Assembly (NCBI RefSeq): GCF_023078275.1
Contig: NC_062991.1
Location: 2,666,001 to 2,730,000 of the forward strand
Direction of reading: 5' to 3'
Length of the DNA stretch: 64,000 nt
From: Leguminivora glycinivorella
Taxonomy: Eukaryota > Arthropoda > Insecta > Lepidoptera > Tortricidae
A program made the position numbers and the translations under genes. The notes beneath the pieces were generated by a model that saw only the letters and a program-made list of their open reading frames with translations, searched no databases and had not been told where the DNA came from. Shown here piece by piece: positions 53,021 to 62,710 of this stretch (position 1 is its first letter; each line of letters opens with the position of its first letter).

Positions 53021-53249
53021 ATTTTTAAATCGGGACTTAATCGCGTATGACTACATATTAAACTGACCTCCAACGTTTCAGGGACGGCGTTGTCCCCGTG
53101 GTCTCGGAAAAGACTGGCTTTTCGAACTACCCGCACTTGGTTATGATTGTCAACTTGAACTGTTTGCGCACTGGGGATGTTTGTCGACACACAGGAGGTC
53201 AGTTTAATATGTAGTTATACGCGATTAAGTACCGTCCCGATTCAAAAAT
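53021..53249. mobile_element. 229-bp hairpin MITE, family C2
   Basis: The arms are ATTTTTAAATCGGGACTTAA and complement, through TACATATTAAACTGACCTCC. The core on the minus strand is GAGACCACGGGGACAACG then CCGTCCCTGAAACGTTGG (53067-53107). The remainder of the loop is unique. Confidence 0.9.
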
Positions 53250-53821
53250 ATTATCTGTGAGGTGTAAGTAGGACTGGTAGGCTGTGTAGGGGTAATGTCC
53301 TTATTCTGGCCGGTTTTTATGGTTGATCACAATAAAGATGCGGACTGTTGTTGTGCAGTTCAAGTAATGAGGGAAAAGCGTTTGCCATAAGCTAGCTCCA
53401 ATACAGATAAAGATTTTTTATTTGCAAAATGTAGTGATTGACATAGTTGGACAGTAGGTAACATTATGCTTACATTTTACTTAAAGAAGCATGCAAATTT
53501 TTCTTCTTAGCTAGGGATACTTAGGAAAAATGAAAGAATGCTTAGGGATAAGCATTGGAACTAGCTATTGTCCCGCGACTTTGTCTGCGTGTGACGAAAA
53601 TGTCTAAAATGGTAAGGATAAAGAGTTCCGTTGATTTCTTCAGAATTTATTATTCGATTATGACTTCATAACATTCATTGAAAGACATACATCAGACCAA
53701 AAAGTAGATAAAACATTTTGACATACTGAGTTCGAGGAACAAACATTTCCTAATCTTGAAGAGGGTTATAATAAAAAGTAACATAAAAATAATGTCAGGC
53801 AAAAGCTCGATTCGAAAACCT
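53250..53821. other. Unassigned stretch
   Basis: No gene or repeat was recognised. Confidence 0.35.
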
Positions 53822-53950
53822 AGTCCAAACCTTCAAATCAAGAGTGAACAGGCATCTTCTGGGCGAGCTCACTCCATCGTAGGCCACGTCTTTGCCTTCG
53901 GCTAGTCTGTGGCCAAGAGTAAGCCCATTTATAATAATAAAAAAAAAAAC
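53822..53950 (+). repeat. LINE 3' end
   Basis: CTTCAAATCAAGAGTGAACA and CTGTGGCCAAGAGTAAGCCC with an A run; same as 60582 and 12180. Confidence 0.75.
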
Positions 53951-54772
53951 TTTACTCAGAGACTACTAAAATACAGAACTAGCGCGGCTGAAATGTTCAG
54001 CACGTTTTTGCCTCAACGGAACCTTCAGTTTTGATGTCGTGTCGTACTCGTCCAAAATCCAAATTGGAAACTATTACCAAGTGAAAGAAACGCTGCCTTT
54101 TATGACTTTGGCCACGCCACAGAAACAAAGGTTCCACCGGTCGATATCATTATTGCCTATAACCCGTGAAATCGCTTTGTCCCGACTAATCAAATTGCGA
54201 TAAACCCACACGACTTCATACCTGAGATAAGGGAGTAATTGCCTATTAATATGAAAGCCGGTTATTTATGATAAACTTGGGCGTTTCCGCTAAGGAGGTT
54301 AGATATACGGGTATCGACCAATGTATTGCTTATAATCCTCATCCTCACGGAGCATAAATATTATATATATATATATATAATAATTACATATTATTCATGT
54401 GTAAGTATAATAAATTGTCACTGTCACTAAAATTGCTTCATAAAATGTCTGTTAATATATTAAACATACAACTTAAGGTTAAACCGGATAAATTCAAAAC
54501 CCGCCTGAATGACGATGAAAGGGTGTCAGACTATATTGTTCTCGGATCTTTTGTTTTACGTAAAATAAAATGGATATTGTATTTCAATTTTTAACATGAT
54601 AGATTACATGAATTCCTGCCGGGATATTAATATTTTATGAAAATATGGGGTCAACGAACTAGGTCAAGGCTATAAAAAATAACGAGAAGAAATATATTAC
54701 ATACCCTTCCGCTACCCTCAAAATCCTTAGCTAGTTTAATTTTTCATACAAAAGTAGGTATTAGGTAAGTAT
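53951..54772. other. Unassigned stretch with a (TA)n run
   Basis: A (TA)n microsatellite lies at about 54362-54379. Nothing else recognised. Confidence 0.35.
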
Positions 54773-54780
54773 ATTATCAT

Positions 54781-55217
54781 CAGGGCCCGTAACTTTCATG
54801 CCGATGACATAAATTTGACGTCACGCTGCATATAGCATGATTCAAGAGTTTCATTTAATAATTGATCATTATTCATAAATCATTTTAATCAAGACTTCAA
54901 AACTAATCTATTCATATGTGAAATAATTAATACCTACTTGATACTTGAAAAGTAAATTAAATTATTTGTTTATTTTTTATACCTACATACATTTTATTAA
55001 ACAGTTTTGTTACCATATTTCAATAAATTCTATTTAAAAAAAAATGTTTCCTTTTCGTTTCACGTATTGAGTAGGTATTAATTATTCCACGTATGAATAG
55101 CTTACTATTGAAGTCATTTGTAATTGATTAAATTGATTAATGAATAAAAAATAAAGAATAAATCTTATGTAACGTGACGTCAAATTGATGTCATCGGCAT
55201 GAAAGTTACGGGCCCTG
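54781..55217. mobile_element. hAT-type MITE (437 bp, 8-bp TSD)
   Basis: It is flanked by a perfect ATTATCAT (54773-54780 and 55218-55225). The inverted ends are CAGGGCCCGTAACTTTCATG, with arms of about 45 bp. CAGGG-type ends with an 8-bp duplication are diagnostic of hAT elements. No transposase frame. Confidence 0.92.
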
Positions 55218-55336
55218 ATTATCATATAAAACGAACGACTAAAAATACGTAAATTGTTCTGAAACTTTGGACTTAATAGTTCTCAGGCCCACTAAACATT
55301 CCATTTCACTTTTTGACAAGCAGAAACGTCTGATTT

Positions 55337-55435
55337 TGGAGGGGATCTTGGTGGTTTAAATGGTAGAGCGCTGGAGTATCGATACAGTATCTTGAGTTCA
55401 AGTCGGGCAGTTTATAATTTCCACTTATAAATCTA
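55337..55435 (+). mobile_element. tRNA-derived SINE of a third family
   Basis: GATCTTGGTGGTTTAAATGG and TAGAGCGCTGGAG look like an A box; GAGTTCAAGTCGGGCAG a B box. The body TTTCCACTTATA follows. The 3' limit is unclear. Confidence 0.6.
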
Positions 55436-55961
55436 CTAGACGCGACCCACCAGTGGGCTGAACCCTACCTTGTAAGTATAAATAATACATTGGGCAACGT
55501 GGGGTCGAAGTAAAATAATGCTAACGAGATTTAAAACGCTACGGCTTGCCGGAATATTCTTACGCCCCGAGTTACACGCAACGTTTTTCATCACACTTGC
55601 AATATAAGCAGAATGTAAAAAGATTAGAAAAAAAGTTAAATACGTCAGTAGAAATGTCATCACTCACATCTCCCTCTTATCCATCACCTCACAAAATCTC
55701 AGACATTAATGTTCTACTGTGTTGAAAAATACTGGACATCAATATAGCATCGCGCCATTTTTGCGATCCTGAATACCGGCAGTTTTGAAATTGTTTCCAA
55801 CTTTTTCGCCGTACAAAGGAATAACTCCGAATTGCATAAAACTGAAGTGAGAACCTCTTTTGTTTTCAATTTTGAACCCTTACCAATATTGTATAAAGTT
55901 CTATATTTTAGCATGTTTGAACGTTTGACGTTTTTGAACTAATTTAAGTGAAATTGTTACG

Positions 55962-56006
55962 TTTTTAGGGTTCCGTAGTCAACTAGGCACCTTATAGTTT
56001 CGCCAT

Positions 56007-56037
<31 letters not shown>

Positions 56038-56147
56038 CGTCCGTCCGCGGATAATTTCAGTGACCGTTAGCACTAGAAAGCTGAAATTTGGTATCAATAT
56101 GTATGTCAATCACGCCGACGAAAGTGGTAAAATAAAAAGTGGAAAAA
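55962..56147 (-). repeat. Repeat A, terminal fragment
   Basis: It contains the hairpin end (TTTTTAGGGTTCCGTAGTC), (GTCT/GTCC)n and the CGTTAGCACTAGAAAGC phrase, then breaks off. Confidence 0.75.
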
Positions 56148-56780
56148 TAGTTATTTGTTATACAAGGGGGCAAAGTTGTATTTTAACGCCGAGTGTGGAA
56201 TTGAAAAACGAGCAAGAAAGGATTTTATATTGAACCACGAGCGAACGAGTGTTCGATATAGAATCCTGAACTTGGAGTTTTTAAAAACAATAAGAGAAGT
56301 AAAAATACATTTGCACCCGAGTGTAATATTAAAATTTTCCTCACTATAATCGAGGAAACTACAACGCAAAAAATGCGTTTATCACTGCTTTCAGTAGATT
56401 CCACAGGTGGTAAATCATCTTTATTACTAGATTCACCTACTTTATAAATTTTAAAGCAGTTAATTTGACTTTTGATTCAAGGTCAAATTAGCCCCACTAG
56501 TGGATAAAATGCGTTTTTACCCGCTGGTATTAAAGGACAAAACACGTGTTTCCGAGCTAGTGAGGGGAAAAATGTTTTGTTTATATGTATTTCAGCCTTT
56601 GTTATATTAACTTTGATTCGATTCCGATGTCGCTGAAAATTAGTGACGAATTGAGTTATTTTCGATTCGCGGAATCGGTGAAGTGAAGTGATCTCATCGA
56701 GTAGTTGATGGAATTAGAAATGAGGTGATCTGCTTTCTGCTTGATGATCATTGCGAATTTCTTTTGTAGTACGTATATTA
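56148..56780. other. Unassigned stretch
   Basis: Overlapping short frames on both strands at 56151-56369 mirror one another and are unlikely to be genes. Confidence 0.35.
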
Positions 56781-57463
56781 TCCGTACTAATATTATAAAT
56801 GGGAAAGTGTGTGTGTCTTTTTTTTATGGGATAGGAGGCAAACGAGCAGACAGGTCGCCTGATGGTAAGCGATCACCGCCGCCCATGGACACCCGAAACA
56901 CCAGAGGTGTTGGAGGTGCGTTGCCGGCCTTTAAGATGGGTGTACGCTCTTTTCTTGAAGATTTGAAGGTCGTATCGGTCCGGAAATACCGCAGGCGACA
57001 ATTCATTCCACAGTTTAGCTGTGCGGGGCAGGAAGTTTCTGGAGAAACGCACAGTTGAGGACTGCCAGCCATCTAGATGATGACGATGGAAATGTTGTCG
57101 CGTAGGGCGATGGCGGAAAGAAGCGGTAGGGATTAATCCGAACAATTCCTCGGAGCACTCCCCGTTATACATGCGATAGAAAATGCAGAGCGAGGCCACA
57201 TCTCTACGCAGCGCCAAGGGGTCAAGCCGATCGGAGATATGCTGGCAGTTGACAATTCGAGTCGCTCGTCGTTGGATGCGGTCCAGAGGGAGAAGCTGGT
57301 ACTGAGGTGGAGGTCTGTTTGTTTGTCCGTCTTTCACGGCAAAACGGAGCGACGAATTGACGTGATTTTTTAAGTGGAGGTAGTTGAAGGGATGGAAAGT
57401 GACATTGGCTACATTTTGTCTCTTTCTAACGCGAGTGAAGCCGCGGGTAAAAGCTTAGTATAT
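56781..57463 (+). mobile_element. Lep1-like Helitron split by a LINE
   Basis: The 5' end TCCGTACTAATATTATAAA is at 56781 and the 3' end GAAGCCGCGGGTAAAAGCTT near 57460. Removing 56816-57312 joins GTGTGTGTGTC to TGTTTGTTTGTCCGTC. Confidence 0.75.
56816..57320 (-). pseudogene. LINE ORF2 C-terminal fragment (longest in the window)
   Basis: About 150 residues are open on the minus strand: LLPLDRIQRRATRIVNCQHI, then SLCIFYRMYNGECSEELF, then FLPRTAKLWNELSPAVFPDR, and SGVSGVHGRR at the stop (56873). The 3' UTR has the CCATCAGGCGACCTGTCTGC phrase and a T run at 56818 on plus. It is a Jockey/CR1-like element, 5'-truncated. Confidence 0.85.
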
Positions 57464-57591
57464 TATGTTGCTAAGCGGGTTAAGTAAATTGAAAAGATAG
57501 TGAAATTTGCTTTAAAAAACGTTGTTTGTAATTTTCTCCTGCGTTACAAAAATATCCTTATTTTACTGATTTTTTAGAACAGCGTAAAATC

Positions 57592-58128
57592 ACAGAATAT
57601 ATAATAGTACAAGTACAGAAGGCCCACTGCTTTGATGTTCACGACATGCCGCCTTTTTAAATGCCTACAAAATTCTAACAAAGAAACGAGCCGCACGTGC
57701 GCGGCGCCCGGCGATAGGGTTGCCTTTGGACTAAAACGAATTAATACTCAGATAAAATGTTATACTATTATATTCAAGTCTTAGGTACTTTCTAGGTATA
57801 TATATAGTATTTATATATTTTAGTTTGAGTTCCAACATCACAAGCCTCATTGAATCTTTTTGGGGGAGTTAATCAGTAGTAGATCTGTTTAAAAATGTCC
57901 TATGGTATTTATTTTATTCATGATATCTATTTAACTATGCATTATTAGCCATTCCACACGCGGGCATCGCATATGAACCTTAAAAAAAACTCGCGATGTA
58001 ATGTAACATTAGAAGGTGCGAGCGTGCGTTCCGTGAGAACGCGCGCCACCCCTGATTAGGCCGCGAACTCGCGGCCGCCGGCATGTACTTGTAGCGCGGC
58101 GATAGAATCGCGGAGTGAGCCGCCCCTG
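57592..58128 (-). repeat. Repeat Q, copy 3 (most complete)
   Basis: ACAGAATATATAATAGTACA at the left and GAGTGAGCCGCCCCTGG at the right, inverse of 11057-12012 without the LINE. Confidence 0.8.
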
Positions 58129-58148
58129 GTAAAATCGCATTTGTCGTG

Positions 58149-59271
58149 TACAGGGTTGGGCAGAATAACTGTCCTAGTTAAAAAGTGGTATAAAATTTAA
58201 AAAACACGATAATGTGAAAAGTAGTGCTATGATTTATATCCATAACATCTTAAGTTTTAAAGTGTTATGTAATATATTTTATTTGCTTTTCTTTAACTTG
58301 CATAATTTTAGGCATTTTGCTGTAGAAGGAGTTTGACCCGGCACGCACGACCTCATCTGCTAAGTCATGCAATACTTGACTACCCGGCCCCAAAATAAAT
58401 GCCAGTTTTAGCCTTTTGCCATCTCAATAAAACTTTGCATTTATTTTTATATGTAAATATTAATAGTTACCAGTTACCTAAAAATGCGTAGCGTACGTTT
58501 CAAGATAAAATATCAGCCTAAAAATTTCGATGAAAATGGCACTTTTCCTCATGAAGATGTGGTCTGACTGAGTTTCTCTTTTGAATAAATTTATGGCTAA
58601 AATATCTTCGTTTCTATCCCTTAACCTCAACCTCTACACCATACTCAACATCAGTCTGACATTTGTTGAACTCCTGAAATCGAAATACATTTTCTTTGCA
58701 AAATGGCCATCGTGCCGCGTAAATAGCATTTTGTATCTAGCCCTCACATTTTTAAAAGAAACAGCGTACATACATAAATTATCCTTTATGTTAGGTCCCT
58801 TAGGTCATGGTTATTTTGCAGTATGCAAAATGTTGTCCCCTCTTCAATTATATTATGTTATTGAATATTTTATAATTTTAAGCACAATTTTGTATGATTC
58901 GCCCATGGTTATTTGTAGCTACTTTACTCACACAAACCATCCAATTCCTACAAAATCTTTACTTGATTTCAGAAGAAAAATACTTCTATAAACGATTTTT
59001 GGTATGCAATATCAAAGCAATATTGGATATTAACTTTTTTCAGTTAGTTGAAAATCTCGCCCAATCCGTAATGTTCGCTGTCATAACTTCCAACTGTAAA
59101 TACTTTGTTATAAAAAAATAATTAAACAGACTGTAATAGAAGTGTCTTTTAGAATCCGTGAAGGGCATTAAATTGTGGATTTAAAATGATACACAGGGAA
59201 TAGAAATCTGTTATATTGAAATAGATAACGACATGTATTACAATAGGACAGTTAATCCGCCCAACCCTGTA
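58149..59271. mobile_element. 1.12-kb TIR element with an internal broken ORF
   Basis: The ends are TACAGGGTTGGGCAGAATAA (58149 on) and GTTAATCCGCCCAACCCTGT (to 59270), inverted with about 25 of 28 bases matching. No target duplication longer than a possible TA was found. Confidence 0.75.
58593..59121 (+). pseudogene. Hydrophobic multi-pass-like ORF, frame-broken
   Basis: From the ATG at 58593 the frame runs to 58991. A second frame shifted by +1 is open from 58894 to 59121. Near 58900 the first has IEYFIILSTILYDSP and the second continues with PWLFVATLLTQTIQFLQNLY, so a single indel may have broken one gene. The product would be rich in Leu, Ile, Phe and Tyr with several possible membrane spans. 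I do not recognise it; an insect chemoreceptor remnant is possible but unproven. AT bias alone can yield such frames. Confidence 0.3.
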
Positions 59272-59575
59272 CATAATATGGAACTAATAGTCTCCCTACG
59301 TTAGAAGTATATCTAATTATATAAAAATAACAACAAAAAAATTGCCCTAGGGACGTCCCTTGCGTTACTTTTTACCGTTTCGAAATCCTTCGAATTGTCT
59401 TAGGTATGTTTTTTTTTTGTGATCCTTATTCGTAATCTCATTCTTCAATTAAATAGAAAATTCTACATTCATACTGTATTTTATTTGCATTATAGCAACA
59501 CTTCAGATGTTTTTGGTTTTACTTGTCTCATAAACAATAAGCTAGAATTCAGCAATCTCCACGAGAAGGGGTGGG
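59272..59575. other. Unassigned stretch
   Basis: No gene or repeat was recognised. Confidence 0.35.
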
Positions 59576-59660
59576 GGGAGGGGGGGGGGGTAAATTTACC
59601 GCCGCCATTAGCGAGGCGTTCGGCGGCGGAATGCAATATGCACTCGCGATGCAGCTTTAT
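59576..59660. repeat. Dispersed ~90-bp module, copy 1
   Basis: GCCATTAGCGAGGCGTTCGG and GGAATGCAATATGCAC recur at 61390-61480 and 61925-62020. Confidence 0.65.
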
Positions 59661-59789
59661 TAGAACGTCTTATTTACACCAGCGATCAAATATTTCAATG
59701 GTAAGGATAGGGCAATGCATTAGGCACTGGTCCCAACAAAAGCTAGTAAGATATAAGCTATCGGTGATAGAAACGAACAAATATAGTCG

Positions 59790-60135
59790 CTCTTAAGACG
59801 ATACAGGAGGGGTCAATTCTCCATCCAAACGCTGTTGACTATTTCCTCCCTGGTTTTTGACGATAGAGCAATGTGTTGAAAAACAATCTGTGTTGGACCG
59901 TTTTGATTTTTTTGATATTCTTATTTTTAAAGACGCTGGAGCCCTACAAAAAATTGGAGCCCTACAAAGTATTCAAAATTGGTAACAATTAGCCAAAAAA
60001 ACTAAACGGTCCAACACAGATTATTTCACTGTTATTCAGATTCTCATATTTCATTACGATTGATTAAGTTTTGAAGGAGGAAACAGTCGAGAGCGGAACC
60101 TCATTTTAAAGATTTTTTCGCAATATCTTTTAACT
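59790..60135. repeat. Dispersed repeat R, copy 2
   Basis: GGACCGTTTTGATTTTTTTG and GAAACAGTCGAGAGCGGAAC as in 34592-35005. ATTGGAGCCCTACAAA is locally doubled near 59945-59965. Confidence 0.7.
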
Positions 60136-60460
60136 GAGTTGTTCTGTAGGGGCAATTGTTTTTCGATAGATCTAGTTTATTTAACTAAAATTCCCAAATT
60201 GAAAGGGGGGCTCCTTTCCATTTTAGCAGTTTCGCTCCCGCTTTTAAATAAAAGAGACGCGATGATAGCGCGCGCGAGTTTTAGTTCGTCGTCGAGCAAT
60301 GAAAAATCGTTCGCTCTCTTTCATTTACACGACAGCGACTATCTTTTGTTCCTTTCTATAGCCGATAGCTCTCGACACCGAGCGCTTGATTAGTCGTAAA
60401 GACTGCGCGCTTCGCTCGCATTTGTGAGCGCTGCGCTGGCATCATTTTTGGTGGTTGTAC

Positions 60461-60580
60461 ATCATCATCATCAGCCTATCGCAGTCCACTGCTGGGCATA
60501 TGCCTCCCAATTTCACGCCACCGTTTTCGATCTTTGGCTGCTCGCATCCAGCTCGTGCCAGCCATCCGGCGCAAATCGTC
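60461..60580 (-). repeat. LINE 3' end
   Basis: CATCATCATCATCAGCC and AGTCCACTGCTGGGCATATG are the inverse of a common insect LINE terminus. Confidence 0.75.
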
Positions 60581-60581
60581 A

Positions 60582-60695
60582 CCTTCAAATCAAGAGTGAA
60601 CAGGCATCTTCTGGGCGAGCTCACTCCATCGTAGGCCACGTCTTTGCCTTTGGCTAGTCTGTGGCCAAGAGTAAGCCCATTTATAAAATAAAAAA
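60582..60695 (+). repeat. LINE 3' end, back-to-back with the previous one
   Basis: Same tail as 53822-53950, with an A run at the right. Confidence 0.75.
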
Positions 60696-61127
60696 AATCG
60701 TCGCTCCACCCTGCCTTGTTGTACGCCCCGTCCTAATGAAATAGTATATAAGTTAATGCAAACGAGATATATAAATAGCAATGCAATAAAGTTGAAGAGC
60801 TGCTAGATCCAGTGGCGTCTAACACTTAAACATTGACATTTTGATACACTATTCAAATAATCTGCCAGATTTCCAAAATCGAAAGTATATGAAGGTAGGT
60901 ATAAATTATTACTTAGTCCAGAATGTTCATTAAAATAAACTTAAGATGGATCTCATCAAGTTAGTAATAGCCTTCTCAATCTTACTTTAAAAAGGTCTAC
61001 TAACGAACTAACTAGGAAAAAAGGTCGCTGTAAACAAATATACGTACTTAACCCTTTATGAGAAAGCATCTTTACTGCCTATATAATTTTTAAAAATCTC
61101 AGATTCTCCTGTTAAGATTTTTTGAAG
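60696..61127. other. Unassigned stretch
   Basis: No gene or repeat was recognised. Confidence 0.35.
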
Positions 61128-61320
61128 GAACATTTTTTTTATTGTAGACTAATCAGCGATTGACCCTAGTCACACCTGATGGAAAGTGAAGACAGGGTCT
61201 AGGATGGAGCTCGCCGATTCAGTAATAGCCTATTCACTCTTGCTTTAAAGAGACCGAGGTCGTATTTATCCGGGAACACAGATGGTGGGAGCGCATTCCA
61301 TTCCTTTGCGGACAAATGGA
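61128..61320 (-). pseudogene. LINE ORF2 C-terminal scrap
   Basis: The minus strand encodes SAKEWNALPPSVFPDKYDLG and LFKARVNRLLLNRRAPS, then a 3' UTR with CCATCAGGTGTGACTAGGG. Same family as 11483-11935. Confidence 0.8.
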
Positions 61321-61389
61321 ATACTAACCGCATACGGTTGCATTCATTGTTTAATTCCTCAAAAAAATTAAAGCATTTTATGAAGACTA

Positions 61390-61480
61390 GAAGGTAACGC
61401 TGGAGACAAGATTTACCTCTGCCATTAGCGAGTTGCAGACGGAATGCAATATGCACGATAATGCGCTTGTGCACCGGCTT
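61390..61480. repeat. Dispersed ~90-bp module, copy 2
   Basis: GAAGGTAACGCTGGAGACAA and GCCATTAGCGAGTTGCAGAC. Confidence 0.7.
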
Positions 61481-61633
61481 TAGACAGTGGAAGACACAAA
61501 ATAACCTGAAAATAACTAGTCGAATGCATTAATTTCATTTTTTCATACTTACTATGTTCAAACTACCACAGGTTGATGTCGATAGATTTTACGATTATTA
61601 TCAGTTTTTAAAGGAATCAACATTAAATACAGT

Positions 61634-61765
61634 CAGTAGGCCCAGCACATGATGTCCGCGAGAGTATGTCGCCGCGAGATAGAGGACAAGTCTTACGGGT
61701 AACGGGAACGGGTAGTCTATCTCGCGGCGACATACTCTCGCGACAATCATGTGCTAACCCTGCAG
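61634..61765. mobile_element. MITE Y, copy 1 (132 bp, intact)
   Basis: The arms are CAGTAGGCCCAGCACATGAT and GTATGTCGCCGCGAGATAG with their complements. Confidence 0.85.
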
Positions 61766-61924
61766 GTGATTTTAAAGTGTCTCTTGCGTTACTCAAAATG
61801 TCTCTGGTGTTACCAAGAAATCAAACTTCTAAGTTCTAATAAAAATCGTTTCTGTTTATGAGGTGTTTGTTGAGGCTGAGGTTTGAATATATATTTTAAC
61901 ATACACCATAAAGGAAGAATTTAG

Positions 61925-62020
61925 AAGGTAACGCAGGAGACAAGATTTACCTCGGCCATTAGCGAGTTGCAGACGGAATGCAATATGCACGATATGTGCC
62001 GTGCGGCTTTATTAGACATT
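61925..62020. repeat. Dispersed ~90-bp module, copy 3
   Basis: GAAGGTAACGCAGGAGACAA and GCCATTAGCGAGTTGCAGAC, nearly the same as copy 2. Confidence 0.7.
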
Positions 62021-62165
62021 CCACCACGAGACGAGTGGAAGTCATACAACATGAGAGTAAGGTAGTGAAATGTACTGTAGGTAGAATTAAAATAATTATT
62101 TAATATTAATTTTATAAAAATGTTCAAAAGCGACAAACTGTAAATCAATAGATTTTAAATCTTGT

Positions 62166-62284
62166 CTTCGGTTACCGCGATAGTTACTTATGAAATAAAA
62201 CTATGGAAACGGATTAAATCGCGTATAAATTGTAAATTAATTATACGCGATTTAATCCGTTTCCATAGTTTTATTTCATGAGAT
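62166..62284. mobile_element. Family-D hairpin without its core
   Basis: The arms (TATGGAAACGGATTAAATCG and complement) are joined almost directly, so the core seen at 43953 has been lost. Confidence 0.8.
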
Positions 62285-62396
62285 TTTTAATCATTATAAT
62301 ATTTTTATCGATCCCAATAATATATTTTCTTGAACGACTAGTGATCAGCTGTAGACTAGTTTCACCACAGTGACAATGTGCTTATTTCGGCATTAA

Positions 62397-62541
62397 CGGC
62401 CCAGCCACGACATTGGTCTAAGCGCGACAGCGGTGAGCGGCGGTCATACATTGGAGCGAGACACGGCGATGGGACTTTTCATTCGCACGCATGGCTGCCG
62501 CTCACCGCTGTCGCGCTTAGACCAATGTCGTGGCCGGGTCG
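62397..62541. mobile_element. 145-bp palindromic MITE
   Basis: The arms of about 45 bp include CCACGACATTGGTCTAAGCG and CGACAGCGGTGAGCGGC with their complements. Confidence 0.85.
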
Positions 62542-62710
62542 TGATAAATCACTTTGTTACGCAGCGTCAATACTTCCTTGTTGAACAGTAGGCCTAGCAC
62601 ATGATGGCCGCGGGAGTATGTAGCCGCGAGATAGATGACACGTCTTTGTCTAATTGTATTAATGACATAAGGACAGGTAGTCTATCTCGCGGCGACATAC
62701 TCCCGCGGCC

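Noticed and set aside
59419..59796. 125-codon plus frame as a gene
   Set aside because: It runs through the dispersed module at 59576 and a poly-G tract, so the frame is a chance product.
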